DNA from: Lamprocystis purpurea DSM 4197
GTDB lineage: Bacteria; Pseudomonadota; Gammaproteobacteria; Chromatiales; Chromatiaceae
Direction: 5' to 3'
Length of the DNA: 64,000 bases
NCBI RefSeq assembly: GCF_000379525.1
Contig: NZ_KB902498.1
Coordinates: 74,488 to 138,487, forward strand
How positions within the stretch are numbered: position 1 is the stretch's first letter; each line of letters begins with the position of its first letter. Below the pieces are notes generated by a model. The model saw only the letters and a program-made list of their open reading frames with translations, was not told the origin of the DNA and searched no databases. The position numbers were made by a program, and so were the translations under genes. Positions 18,336-27,006 of the stretch are shown in pieces.

Positions 18336-18405
18336 CTATAGCACCGGCAGTGCCGTGCGCTCCACCACCCGCCACAGCACGAAACTGGAGTACGCGCCGG
18401 TCACG
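18336..18405 (-). pseudogene. 3'-end fragment of an lrp-like gene
   Basis: The minus strand reads YSSFVLWRVVERTALPVL and stop, almost identical to the last 18 residues of the intact Lrp-type gene at 23246-23710 (HSSFVLRRVVERTALPVL). DNA identity covers roughly 55-60 bases including the stop codon. The rest of the gene is absent. It records a partial duplication or an eliminated Lrp paralogue. Confidence 0.65.
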
Positions 18406-18515
18406 TGATCCAGCGCGGCGCTTGGTGCGAGGGCTGGTAAGTGAAGCGTCAAGCAGCGGGGGCAAGCCGTTGTGTCCTCTTCGCGCGCCCGCGGACACGA
18501 TGCTTTCGTGGTACG

Positions 18516-18570
18516 TCCCCGGTTTCCCCTCCCCGGTTTCCCCCCGTCCCCGGTTTCCCCCCGGTTTCCC
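18516..18570. repeat. short tandem repeat, CCCCGGTTTCCC units
   Basis: Four copies of a CCCCGGTTTCC core with 0-4 extra bases between them form a strongly strand-biased pyrimidine-rich block. It lies between the lrp-tail remnant and the 3' end of the amylase gene. No gene is recognised in 18406-18648. Confidence 0.75.
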
Positions 18571-18648
18571 ACGCGTCGTTTTCCGCTCGATTGCTCCCGC
18601 CTGGCCAGTCGGCCGGAGGCTGCGCCCCCGGCCGGCTGCAACCTTATC

Positions 18649-20958
18649 CTACTGCAGCAGGGTCAACCGCGCTTCGCTCTGGTTGCGCTGGTAGAGGTTG
18701 AGGTACCCGCACCGGCCGAAGTGATTCCGGGAAGGGTACGGCGTGTCCGACTGCTGGATGTCGCCTTCCCAGCCGGGACCGTTCGAGATGTAGGTCTTGA
18801 ACTCGAACCAGCCGTCGGCGGTCCGGCTGCAGTCCATCTCCACGTCCAGCATCCAGTAGTGCGGTCCCTCCCGATTCAGCGGCTCGACGCCGAAGCCGTC
18901 GGCGGCCACCGTCCGCGCGGGAGGACCCCAGGCTGCCGGCCAGGTGTTGGTCGTCCAGTCGAGCGGCGTGCCGGCGGCCGGCATACCGTTCGAGACACCC
19001 GTCTGATTGGGTTCGCGGCCATACCAGTCCAGCGCCTCGTCACCTTGTTTCCAGGGATTGGTCGTCGCGTTCCGGAGGTTCAGGTGGTGAATCGGGACGG
19101 CACACCGGTAGTTGGAGACCGTGCAATCGCGGTGCAGGGTCGCGTTGGCATAGTCGTGATCGATACCGCCGCGTATGAACATGTCCTGTCCGGGAACGGT
19201 TTCCGCCTTGATCAGCACCACCGTCCGCGCCCATTGGCCCGCATCCGGGGTCTTGGCGCCGACGTGGATGGCCGTCGCGGTCCAGGGGGCAACCTGGAAG
19301 CGCGCGGTGCCGCCGGTAGCGACGGTGATCACCGATCCGGTGCAGGCCCCGTCGACCAGTTCGCCGTCCCAGGCATTGCAGTAGCGGCCGGCGCCGAGCC
19401 CGGTCTGCAGGGTCTGATCGAGTGGCGCAGCCTCGCGGTTGATGACCACGAAACCCAGGGCGCCGCGTCCGAACGCGATCTGGTTGTTGCCGTTGTCCCA
19501 CCAGTGATCGACGTGCCAGGCCGGCAGCGTGCTGTTACGGAAGGCCACCATATTGGCGATCGGCCGCCAGCGATGCTCACACATCCACCGGGCGCCGGCG
19601 TCGAAACAGGCGTTGCGTGCGCCGGGACCATCACCGTCCCAGACCCGCTGGGTCGTCCAGTTGGCGGCAGCGGGATAGTCCGCCACGTCCAGCACACCCT
19701 GGTGGAGACCGTTATGCGGCGGTCCGAGAAAATCATCCTTCACCGGCATGGCGACGACGCTCGTGATGTCCTGCCCCGGATTCTGGTCGAAGCGCCAGAT
19801 CTCGCCGTTGCCGAACCGGTAACTCGACATCACACTGGGATAGCCGTAGGGCCAGGCCAGCATGAAGACGTTGGCCAGGGTGTAGGCGCTCAGGTTGTTG
19901 CGGATGTCCTTGATGACTTGCCCGCCGCCGCCATGGCCGCGTTGATTGTCATGGTTGTCGATGAAGGCGATGGACTGGACACTGGCCTGCAAGTCCCAGC
20001 CCTCGCCAAAGGGGACCGGGTCGTGCAACAGGGCGAGCGGACCGTCCCGGAACTTCTCCGCCAGTTTGCGGCCGTATTCGAACTCGGTGACCTTGCCGTT
20101 GGCATAGGCCGCACCGGGATCGGCCGGCGTGCCGATGATCTCCTGAAAGACCAGTACCGGACGCGCCCCGCCGGGATTGATTGCTGTATTCTCGATCAGC
20201 ACGTTGGCCGCCGCGGCGGCCTTGGTGAGGATGGCATGCAAATCGGCAGGCGCCAGGTGCTTGGCCGCGTCGATGCGCAGGCCGTCCACCCCCAGGGCGA
20301 AGAGGCTGGCCAGGTAATTGGCGATGGTACTGCGAACGTCATCCCGCTCCGTCGCCAGGTCGGCCAACCGCTCCAACTCGCAGTTGAGGTCGCTGGTACA
20401 GGCATGATGGAAGTGCTCGGTCTGATAGGCCGGCAGGGCCCCGGCCACGCGGCCGGCGTCCGCGGGCTCGAACAGGTTTGCGAACGCGAAACCACCCGGC
20501 GTGAAGGTGGCCCCGGCGACCCCGCGGTTCCCGTACTGGGGCTGCTGCTGGTCGCAGTCGGGACGGCAACTCGCCATATGATTGATGATCGCATCGACAT
20601 AGACCTTGACGCCGGCCGCATGGCAGCGCGCGATCATCGCCGCGAACTCCTGCCGGGTCCCGCTGCGGCTGGTCATCCGATAGCTCACCGGTTGGTAACG
20701 CTCGTACCAGGGGCGCCCCAACAACAGCCGATGTTCGTTGGGCGGCGAGACCTGGACCGCGGCGTAGCCCTTGGGGCCGAGAAACGCCTCGCACTCGCGC
20801 GCAATGTCATTCCAGGTCCATTCGAACAGATGCACAAAGGCGGTACGCGGCACCGCCTCGTCCGCCGCGCTGCAGGTCGCGGCAAGCAGCAGTGCCGAGA
20901 TCAGGAAGCACCTGCGCGGCCCGCCGCCGAACCACCCGCACCAATCGGATACTTTCAT
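18649..20958 (-). CDS. amyA: secreted alpha-amylase, GH13 (animal-type, GH13_32-like) with C-terminal extension
   Basis: A 769-residue glycosidase. The N-terminus has a signal peptide (CFLISALLLAATCSAA). The catalytic barrel begins TAFVHLFEWTWNDIARECE and contains YAAVQVSPPNEH, the DAIINHM region, GLRIDAAKH (nucleophile Asp), VFQEIIG (acid/base Glu) and FIDNHDNQRGHGG (third Asp), the motif set of chloride-dependent animal-type amylases also found in Pseudoalteromonas and Streptomyces. A beta domain and a C-terminal region of about 200 residues (QDMFIRGGIDHDY, then FEFKTYISNGPGWEGD) resemble carbohydrate-binding or secretion domains seen in some bacterial amylases. It hydrolyses alpha-1,4-glucans outside the cytoplasm. 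It is a lone gene. Confidence 0.9.
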   Translation of the reverse strand: MKVSDWCGWFGGGPRRCFLISALLLAATCSAADEAVPRTAFVHLFEWTWNDIARECEAFLGPKGYAAVQVSPPNEHRLLLGRPWYERYQPVSYRMTSRSGTRQEFAAMIARCHAAGVKVYVDAIINHMASCRPDCDQQQPQYGNRGVAGATFTPGGFAFANLFEPADAGRVAGALPAYQTEHFHHACTSDLNCELERLADLATERDDVRSTIANYLASLFALGVDGLRIDAAKHLAPADLHAILTKAAAAANVLIENTAINPGGARPVLVFQEIIGTPADPGAAYANGKVTEFEYGRKLAEKFRDGPLALLHDPVPFGEGWDLQASVQSIAFIDNHDNQRGHGGGGQVIKDIRNNLSAYTLANVFMLAWPYGYPSVMSSYRFGNGEIWRFDQNPGQDITSVVAMPVKDDFLGPPHNGLHQGVLDVADYPAAANWTTQRVWDGDGPGARNACFDAGARWMCEHRWRPIANMVAFRNSTLPAWHVDHWWDNGNNQIAFGRGALGFVVINREAAPLDQTLQTGLGAGRYCNAWDGELVDGACTGSVITVATGGTARFQVAPWTATAIHVGAKTPDAGQWARTVVLIKAETVPGQDMFIRGGIDHDYANATLHRDCTVSNYRCAVPIHHLNLRNATTNPWKQGDEALDWYGREPNQTGVSNGMPAAGTPLDWTTNTWPAAWGPPARTVAADGFGVEPLNREGPHYWMLDVEMDCSRTADGWFEFKTYISNGPGWEGDIQQSDTPYPSRNHFGRCGYLNLYQRNQSEARLTLLQ

Positions 20959-21221
20959 GGTCCTCTGTCCTCACGATGATCATTTTTATAATCAGGACTG
21001 CCCGTCCACGGATCGGAGGTTCAACCACCCGCGACCCGGTCTCGGCGCGATCCTAGCCCCGGTCAGGGCCGAGAGCAAGGCGGCGGAATGCGCATCGACC
21101 ACCACTCGCGAGCCCCTGCGGTCATGGGGCCTATAATGTGTCAGGAGTATTGCAACTGCGTCACAAACGCGCGAACGTTTGGCCACATTCGACGGCCGGA
21201 TGGCATGACAGGGGTATTCTG
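20959..21221. promoter_or_regulatory. intergenic region between divergent amylase and pgsA-like genes
   Basis: No gene seen. It must hold the promoters for both flanking genes. TATAATG occurs at about 21131-21137 and could be a -10 element for the plus strand; no matching -35 was firmly assigned. Confidence 0.35.
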
Positions 21222-21464
21222 ATGACTTGGCTGCCCAATTTCCTCACCTTGACCCGTCTACTGTTGGTCGTACCCGTGATCTTGCTGCTTGCATTCGGGG
21301 GCACGACCGCTGCCTGGTGGGCTTTGGGTCTCTTTCCGGCGGCATCGGCAACCGACTTTTTCGACGGTTGGCTGGCGCGGCGCCTGGACTGCGCGTCCAA
21401 TCTTGGCCTCTTTCTCGATGCGGATTTGTGGCAGCGGGCGCCGGTGGCTATGGAGCAGCGTTGA
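21222..21464 (+). pseudogene. truncated CDP-alcohol phosphatidyltransferase (pgsA-like)
   Basis: The first 66 residues follow PgsA closely: WLPNFLTLTRLLLVVPVILL, a second membrane segment and TDFFDGWLARRLDCASNLGL, then FLDAD. Family members continue with a D-x-x-D-K motif and four more membrane segments, but here the frame ends after 14 unrelated residues (LWQRAPVAMEQR). The second half of the CDP-alcohol motif and the rest of the enzyme are missing, so it cannot be active. A true pgsA must lie elsewhere because phosphatidylglycerophosphate synthase is essential. The sequence to 21600 shows no recognisable continuation. Confidence 0.75.
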
Positions 21465-22044
21465 CGCCGCTCGCCATCCGCTTCCACGAGGCCATTGAGC
21501 GATTGGAGCATAGCCTGATCGGCAGCGGACAGGGACGCGGGCGCCGAATAGGATCAGGTCTCGCTGCTCCAGCCGCGTGTTTGAGGATGGGCGCCTAAAA
21601 ACTTTGATGCCAGGAGTTTTTTCGACGGTCGGGTTACTTTTGGCAACGGTTCTTTTGTTGTCTCTCTTGGCAACAGGTTCGTTGCCAAGAGTCTCCTCTC
21701 GATGAGCTTGTTCAGACCGTAGACGAGATCCGCGCAAACGTCGTCGCGTGGCGCAAGTCTATGGGAAGGGCCGCCGGGCTTGTCGCGGCCTTGATCATCG
21801 TTCCGGCTAGCGCCCGTGAGTGGTGCGCTGGTGGCCGAGGCTCTAGCCGGATCAGGGCCGCGCAGATGCGATGTCGACCGGCTAAGGTGATTTCCGGAAC
21901 ACCGAATACCACCTACCATCGGCTCGAATGTAGGTGCGACTTCAGTCGCACCGATTCGGACGCAGGTGCGACTGAAGTCGCACCTACACTGACCGGTATC
22001 CAAATTGTCGGAAATCGCCTAAAGCCTCGACCTCCAGTTTTCTT
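21465..22044. other. gene-poor stretch with a dyad repeat
   Basis: No gene could be supported. On the minus strand around 21590-21730 a short protein-like run (LNKLIERRLLATNLLPRE) is visible without a recognisable family. At 21640-21690 GGCAAC/GTTGCC motifs recur. A member of the E-type repeats follows at 21930-21988. Confidence 0.35.
21930..21988. repeat. palindromic repeat, E-like variant
   Basis: GTAGGTGCGACTTCAGTCGC with its inverted copy GCGACTGAAGTCGCACCTAC 13 bases later. The flank GGTGATTTCCGG to the left, at 21889, and TCGGAAATCGCCTAA to the right are shared with the E repeats at 25763, 40998 and 42811. Confidence 0.75.
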
Positions 22045-22520
22045 GTGGCCGGAACGATCGAGCACAACGCCATCGTCGTGAACATCGTCAGTGAACTGAG
22101 CATCCGGATGAAGGGTCGGCCCTGCCAGGTCTACGCCAACGACCTGAAGGTGCGCATCCGCTCCGCCGACACCGGCAAGTCCCCGGACCTGATCGCCCTG
22201 TGCGGCGAGCATCAGTTTCACGATGGCCGCCGCGACGTGCTGCTCAATCCCAGACTGATCGTGGAGGTGCTGTCGGATTCGACCGAGGCCTGCGACCGCG
22301 GCAAGAAAATTGCCATCTACCGCCAGATCCCAAGTTTCAGGGAGTACCTCCTGGTTTCCCAACACCAAGTCCAGGTGGATCTGTTCAGCCGGGCTAACGA
22401 CGGCCGTTGGACCCTGTCGGACTATTCCGCCCTGACCGACTGCGTGCCCCTCTGCCCAGCGTCGGCTGCACCCTGTCGCTGGCGGAGGTCTACGTTAAGG
22501 TGGATCTTAAGCCTGCCTGA
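22045..22520 (+). pseudogene. Uma2-family (PD-(D/E)XK) nuclease, truncated and frameshifted
   Basis: The segment from TIEHNAIVVNIVSEL through SPDLIALCGEHQF and NPRLIVEVLSDSTEACDRG to YRQIPSFREYLLVSQ is typical of Uma2/DUF820 proteins; the nuclease-like D and E-x-K positions are visible as DLIAL and EVLS. About 40 N-terminal residues are missing. Near 22447 the sense frame shifts: the conserved end APLPSVGCTLSLAEVY is read in another frame to a stop at 22518-22520. The E-type repeat directly upstream may mark the breakpoint. Confidence 0.75.
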
Positions 22521-22620
22521 AGCCGCGCCGCGGGCCGCCAGGCTGCCGCCTGAGGACTGATCTCACCTGGGCCTGATCGGCAAGAAAACCGGTCCTCCGC
22601 CGGATCATCGGGCTCAGCGT

Positions 22621-23205
22621 CTAGCTCCCTCGTTACGGGCGGCCTGGCGGAAGGGCAGGCTCTCGGGGGTCATGGTGTTGACCAGCATGCCGGGGCTGTA
22701 GATCTCGAGGCGGTCGTCGAACAGACGCAGCCGCACCTTGCTGGAAGAGCCGGGCCGACTGGTCCGGCGGCATGGGCCGCTTGGATGAGCCGACACGGTG
22801 CAGATAACCCCCGGGACTCTGATGGACGAAGAGGCTGCGGGTCACATCCACCCGCAGGACGGGTCGCTCCTGGCCGAGCGGGTCGGGCAGCGTGAGGCGC
22901 TCGATCAGCGGGGCCAGGGACAGTTTGATGGATGACTCGCAAGCCTCCAGGACCAAGGTATCTGCGGCGTCGAGCCGCTCGGCGGGGATGCCGATGACCT
23001 CCCGGCTGCGGTCGTCGACCCCCAACACCAGGACACCCCCGGCGCTGTTGGCCAGGGCCGCGAGCGCGTCGGCCAGATCGTCGCACGTCGGGCCGCGCAC
23101 CTTGGTCCCGGCGAAACGGACCTCCTTGAGCTCCAGCAGCCCGTCCTCGCCGAGACGGATTTTCTCGACGCGAGCCCCGTGGAAGGGCCAAGTCGGGTCG
23201 GTCAT
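22621..23205 (-). pseudogene. AlbA_2/Schlafen-type ATP-binding protein, internally deleted
   Basis: The N-terminal part (start at 23205) reads LLELKEVRFAGTKVRGP, then LANSAGGVLVLGVDDR and GYLHRVGSSKRPM, the usual AlbA_2 (putative DNA-binding) domain of Schlafen/RecG-like transcriptional regulators. After SARLFQQ the frame breaks, a stretch of the family is missing, and the HATPase-like part resumes in another frame as LFDDRLEIYSPGMLVNTMTP before running out at the edge of a remnant region. Related genes in this window are the fragment at 51390-51868 and the intact gene at 56162-57655. Confidence 0.7.
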
Positions 23206-23245
23206 TAGGCGTCGCCTCCGATGAGTTTGGTTTCTGAAAAGCGGC

Positions 23246-23710
23246 CTACAGCACCGGCAGCGCGGTGCGCTCCACCACCCGCCGCAGCACGAAACTGGAG
23301 TGCACGCCGCTCACGCCCTCGATGCGGGTGATGCGCTCCAGCAGCAGGTCCTGATAGTGCTCCATGTCGCGGACCACGACCTTGAGTTGATAGTCCGCGT
23401 CCCGACCGGTGATCAGCAGACATTCCAGCACCTCGGGCATGGCCGCGACGGCGGCGTCGAAACCCGCGAAGCGCTCCGGAGTGTGGCGGTCCATGGAGAC
23501 GCTCAGGATCACCATCAGATTGAGACCGAGCCGCTTGGCATCCAGCATGGCGCGGTAGCCGGTGATGATGCCCGCCTCTTCCAGCGCGCGCACCCGCCGC
23601 AGGCAGGGTGAAGGCGAGAGGCCGATCCGGTCGGCCAAGTCCTGATTGCTCAGCCGGCCTTCCTGTTGCAGTGCTTCAAGGATGCGGCGGTCGTAGTTGT
23701 CGAGGTTCAT
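23246..23710 (-). CDS. Lrp/AsnC-family transcriptional regulator
   Basis: A 154-residue regulator. Residues 1-50 form the winged HTH (LDNYDRRILEALQQEGRLSN, then DLADRIGLSPSPCLRRVRAL); residues 65-150 form the RAM ligand-binding domain (VEC LLITGRDADYQLKVVV-type core, ERITRIEGVSGVHSSFVL). Length and order are standard for Lrp/AsnC proteins, which bind amino acids and assemble into octamers on DNA. It is divergent from leuA with a 332-base gap, so regulation of leucine synthesis by this protein is plausible (inference). Its last 18 codons have a duplicate at 18336-18405. Confidence 0.9.
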   Translation of the reverse strand: MNLDNYDRRILEALQQEGRLSNQDLADRIGLSPSPCLRRVRALEEAGIITGYRAMLDAKRLGLNLMVILSVSMDRHTPERFAGFDAAVAAMPEVLECLLITGRDADYQLKVVVRDMEHYQDLLLERITRIEGVSGVHSSFVLRRVVERTALPVL

Positions 23711-24042
23711 GCATCTTGCCCGGCGCTGACTACTGATCGATGTGCTGATGCTGAGTACGGGGAGATACTAGCAGAAAATTGCCGAAATCGTGCAATGCGA
23801 GGCTGTATTCGCAATCATCTGGCGCGGCCATCGGTGTAATCTATGCCCTGTCGACCAAGGCAGCGACACCCGGCAAAAGCCCACCAGGCATGCGCCGATC
23901 AGGCCCCAGTTCCTTACCGGGAGCGGGGCCGCCTCAGTGCCCCACCAGGGCGAGGTCAGCAAGCCGAATCCCAGGAGTACGGCCTCAGCGCGCCCCCCGC
24001 CGGGGGACCGGACGCCCCACGAGACCAGCAAGAGAGACAGCT
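23711..24042. promoter_or_regulatory. divergent lrp-like/leuA control region
   Basis: No gene is supported in these 332 bases. It carries both promoters. I saw no convincing leader peptide with a run of Leu codons and no T-box-like structure before leuA, so attenuation is not supported. AGAGAGAC lies a few bases before the leuA ATG as ribosome-binding site. Confidence 0.4.
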
Positions 24043-25734
24043 ATGATGCACTTCGACCACCGCAAGTACCAACCTGGCCCGGTGTTGGCGATGCCGCACC
24101 GCCAGTGGCCCGACTGCAGTATCCAACAGGCGCCGATCTGGGCCAGCGTCGACCTGCGCGACGGCAATCAGGCGCTGCTGGAGCCGATGGGCGTGGCGCA
24201 GAAGCGCCGTCTCTGGGGGCTGCTGGTCCGCCTGGGCGTGAAGGAGATCGAGGTCGGTTTTCCCGCGGCCAGTCAACCGGACTTCGACTTCGTGCGCTGG
24301 CTGATCGAGGCGGATCAGATTCCCGCGGATGTCACGGTGCAGGTTCTGGTGCAGGCGCGCCAAGACCTGATCCGCCGCACTTTCGAGGCGCTGGCCGGGG
24401 CGCCGCGGGCGATCGTCCATGTCTATAACTCCACCTCCCCGGTGCAGCGTGACTGGGTGTTCGGCAGCGATCGGGAGGGCGTCAAGGCGATTGCCCGCCA
24501 GGGTGCCCGCTGGGTGCGGGAGGAGGCGGCCAACTATCCGCAGACGCACTGGACCTTCCAGTATTCACCGGAGAGTTTCACCGCCACCGAGCCGGATTAT
24601 GCGGTCGAGGTGTGCGAGGCGGTGATCGCGGAATGGGCGCCGACCCCGGATCACCCCTGCATCATCAACCTGCCGGCCACGGTGGAGGTGGCGAGCCCCA
24701 ACCGCTTCGCCGATCAGGTCGAATGGTTCGCGACTCACATCAGCCGGCGGGACGCGCTGATCCTCTCGGTACACACCCATAACGACCGCGGCGGAGCGGT
24801 CGCGGCAGCCGAATTGGCGCTGCTGGCCGGCGCCGACCGGGTGGAAGGGACCTTGCTCGGCAACGGCGAGCGCACCGGTAATATGGACCTCGTCACGCTC
24901 GCCATGAACCTGTACAGCCAGGGCATCGACCCTGGGCTCGATCTCAGCCGGCCGGACGAAATCCTCGCGGTGGTGAGCGAGTGCACTGGGATTCCCACCC
25001 ACCCCCGGCATCCCTGGGTGGGCGAACTGGTCTACACCGCCTTCTCGGGCAGTCACCAGGACGCCATCCACAAGTGTCTCAAGCGGCAGAGCGCGGACGC
25101 GCCCTGGCAGGTGGCCTACCTGCCGATCGACCCGCGCGACCTGGGCCGCACCTATCAGGAAGTAGTGCGGGTCAACAGCCAGTCCGGCAAGGGCGGGGTG
25201 GCTTTCGTGATGGAGCGTGAACATGGGCTCAACCTGCCGCGCTGGCTCCAGATCGAACTGGCGCAGATCGTCCAGCGCGAGAGCGAACGCGACGGCGGTG
25301 AGATCGACGGGCCACGGATTCACCAGTTGTTCCGTGAGCACTTCGTGCGCGATCAGGGGCCTTGGCGGTTGACCGGCTATCGACTGGCCCGCAACGGTCA
25401 CGACCGGATCGAGGTCCGTCTCGGCACTCCCGCCGGGGAGCGCACCCTGCACGGTGAGGGTCAGGGGGCCATCGGCGCTTTCGTCGATGCTTGGACGCGC
25501 GCCTTCGGTCAGTCCATTCAGGTGCTGGATTACCAGGAACACGCCATCGGCGAGGGCACCGATGCGGAGGCGGCGGCCTATGCCCTGATCACTGTGGACG
25601 GGGAGCGGGTCAGCGGGGCGGCGATCGACCGCGACGTGGCGGGTGCCTCACTGCAGGCGGTGCTGGCGGCGCTGAATCGGTCGGTGCCGACCGTGGTGCA
25701 CGATGTGGCGACGGAGCAGGCCTTGGCGGCCTGA
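24043..25734 (+). CDS. leuA: 2-isopropylmalate synthase
   Basis: A 563-residue enzyme that condenses acetyl-CoA with 2-oxoisovalerate, the first committed step of leucine synthesis. The HMGL-like TIM barrel begins ASVDLRDGNQALLEP, where the Asp and adjacent Arg belong to the active site, and shows SVHTHNDRGGAVAAAE (metal-binding His pair) and GNGERTGNMDLV. Residues about 430-555 form the leucine-binding regulatory LeuA dimer domain. Length (about 560) and N-terminus place it in the longer LeuA class rather than the 520-residue class. The ATG at 24043 is taken because the family starts with the HFDHRKYQP segment. Divergent from an Lrp-type regulator; other leu genes are not in the window. Confidence 0.93.
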   Translation: MMHFDHRKYQPGPVLAMPHRQWPDCSIQQAPIWASVDLRDGNQALLEPMGVAQKRRLWGLLVRLGVKEIEVGFPAASQPDFDFVRWLIEADQIPADVTVQVLVQARQDLIRRTFEALAGAPRAIVHVYNSTSPVQRDWVFGSDREGVKAIARQGARWVREEAANYPQTHWTFQYSPESFTATEPDYAVEVCEAVIAEWAPTPDHPCIINLPATVEVASPNRFADQVEWFATHISRRDALILSVHTHNDRGGAVAAAELALLAGADRVEGTLLGNGERTGNMDLVTLAMNLYSQGIDPGLDLSRPDEILAVVSECTGIPTHPRHPWVGELVYTAFSGSHQDAIHKCLKRQSADAPWQVAYLPIDPRDLGRTYQEVVRVNSQSGKGGVAFVMEREHGLNLPRWLQIELAQIVQRESERDGGEIDGPRIHQLFREHFVRDQGPWRLTGYRLARNGHDRIEVRLGTPAGERTLHGEGQGAIGAFVDAWTRAFGQSIQVLDYQEHAIGEGTDAEAAAYALITVDGERVSGAAIDRDVAGASLQAVLAALNRSVPTVVHDVATEQALAA

Positions 25735-25762
25735 GCGGGGCGTGCCGGTCGGTGGTTGCCCT

Positions 25763-25823
25763 AGGTGATTTCCGGGAAAAGATGGACCAACGTGTAGGGG
25801 CGACTTTAGTCGCCCCTGTAGCC
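25763..25823. repeat. palindromic repeat, family E
   Basis: GGTGATTTCCGGGAAAAGAT, a short link, then GTAGGGGCGACTTTAGTCGC CCCTGTAG. The hairpin GGGGCGACT/AGTCGCCCC could terminate leuA transcription. Other copies: 40998-41048 and 42811-42948. Confidence 0.75.
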
Positions 25824-25873
25824 CTGACGCCGAACGAAAATCGACCCTGATCCGGTCGATGCCGCCAATCGCC

Positions 25874-26587
25874 TTAGGGGTCGACCGAATAGACCGCTGT
25901 TTTCTGGTTATTGCCCTCGCGGGTCTCCCGCGTGTCGCAGTAGCTGTCCACGAAGGCACGCAGAGCCTTGGTCCCGGCGGCTCCCCCGAGCAGTCCGTCG
26001 ATGGTCAGAGTAGTGCTGGCGCCCGCCGCCAGGGTGCCGACACTGACAAAGGTGTCGCCATCCGCTCGACAGGTCTGGGCCGTGGGTTGATCGACCCAGA
26101 CATCCAGATAGCCTCCATTGCCGGCCCCCGAGCCCTGGTTCTTGACCGTGACCGTCGCACTGAAGGTTGCGCCGGCGCTCGGGTTGCCGGAGGGCAGGAC
26201 GATGCTGGTCACCACGAAATCAGGTGTCGGCCGGCCGACGACGGTATACGCCTTGGTGAACTGGTTGTAGGTCTCATTGGTTTCGGCGGTCTGGCACTGG
26301 CTGTCGATGAAGACGCGCAGGGTCTTGGCCCCGGCCGTCCCGGCCGGCAGGCCGTTGACCGTCACCGTGCGTTTGGCACCGACCGCGACGCGTCCCAGGG
26401 TCGCCGATTGGTCCCCGACCGCGGAGCAGCCCTGGGTGTCGCCCTGGTTGGCCCACACCTGCAGGGTGCCGAGCGTGCCGGCGATCGTGCCCTGGTACTG
26501 CACCGTGATGGTGGCGCTGAACGTGCTGTTGGCGAGCGGGTCAAGCGGGTCCATGGTCACACCGGTCACCACGAACGGTTACCTCAA
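25874..26587 (-). pseudogene. CARDB-repeat protein fragment
   Basis: Two tandem CARDB (adhesion-like immunoglobulin) domains are visible: one from about ANSTFSATITVQYQG to TLRVFIDSQCQ, the second from SAGATFSATVTVKNQG to LRAFVDSYCDTRE. Each has the conserved NG/AGA..T.TV.GL.AG strand pattern and a Cys pair. An in-frame TAA lies 6 codons before the first Met and the region begins right at an IS remnant on the other strand, so the N-terminus and signal peptide of a larger extracellular protein have been lost. The C-terminus (stop at 25874) looks natural. Confidence 0.65.
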
Positions 26588-26702
26588 CCGCAATCACGAC
26601 GGCCCTCCGGGCCCGAAGACCATCTGGCTCGGATTGCAGCGCGCGCGGGAGTTCGTCATCGCACTCCAGGCCCGCGAGGATATCGAGAGACGATGTGTAT
26701 AA
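26577..26702 (+). mobile_element. 3'-end remnant of an IS4-type transposase
   Basis: Forty-one codons read GYLNRNHDGPPGPKTIWLGL, then QRAREFVIALQARED, and stop. The GYL.R..DGPPG...W.GLQR pattern is the usual C-terminus of IS4-family transposases. Only this tail remains. Its left boundary coincides with the broken start of the CARDB gene, so insertion of this IS probably disrupted that gene. No inverted repeat end was identified. Confidence 0.55.
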
Positions 26703-26835
26703 CGAAGAGCGCTGGAGCGTGGGAGCGAGCGAACATTCGCCACCAGTGTCCGAGTACTCACCGCATCCTAGGTGTTTGAGCCTGGGAGCCCGATCAAGGG
26801 TTTTTCACGAAGACGCGGAAGAAAGAAAAGAAATT

Positions 26836-26936
26836 CTCTCACGAAGACACAAAGACACAAAGACACAAAGATAGAGAAGCCTTTCATGGCTTCTTATCTC
26901 TCTGTTCTTCTTCGTGTCTTTGTGTCTTTGTGAGAG
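26836..26936. repeat. long inverted repeat, family F (CACAAAGA units)
   Basis: The left arm CTCTCACGAAGACACAAAGA plus further ACACAAAGA units is mirrored by TTCGTGTCTTTGTGTCTTTG TGAGAG about 40 bases on. Internal GAAGCC/GGCTTC and GATAGAG/TCTCTC add to the stem. It would form a long hairpin between the IS remnant and the recN 3' end. No gene is recognised between 26703 and 27006. Confidence 0.8.
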
Positions 26937-27006
26937 CATCTTCTTGTTCGGTGGACAGATCCGCACCAGCCGCTTTGGCGAGGTACGGCGATTCCGCCCC
27001 GACGAT

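Noticed and set aside
18472-20979. Long plus-strand open frame opposite the amylase gene
   Set aside because: No family motifs; it mirrors the GC-rich codon pattern of the amylase on the other strand.
23711-24042. Leucine leader attenuator or T-box before leuA
   Set aside because: No leader peptide with clustered Leu codons and no terminator/antiterminator pair could be seen.
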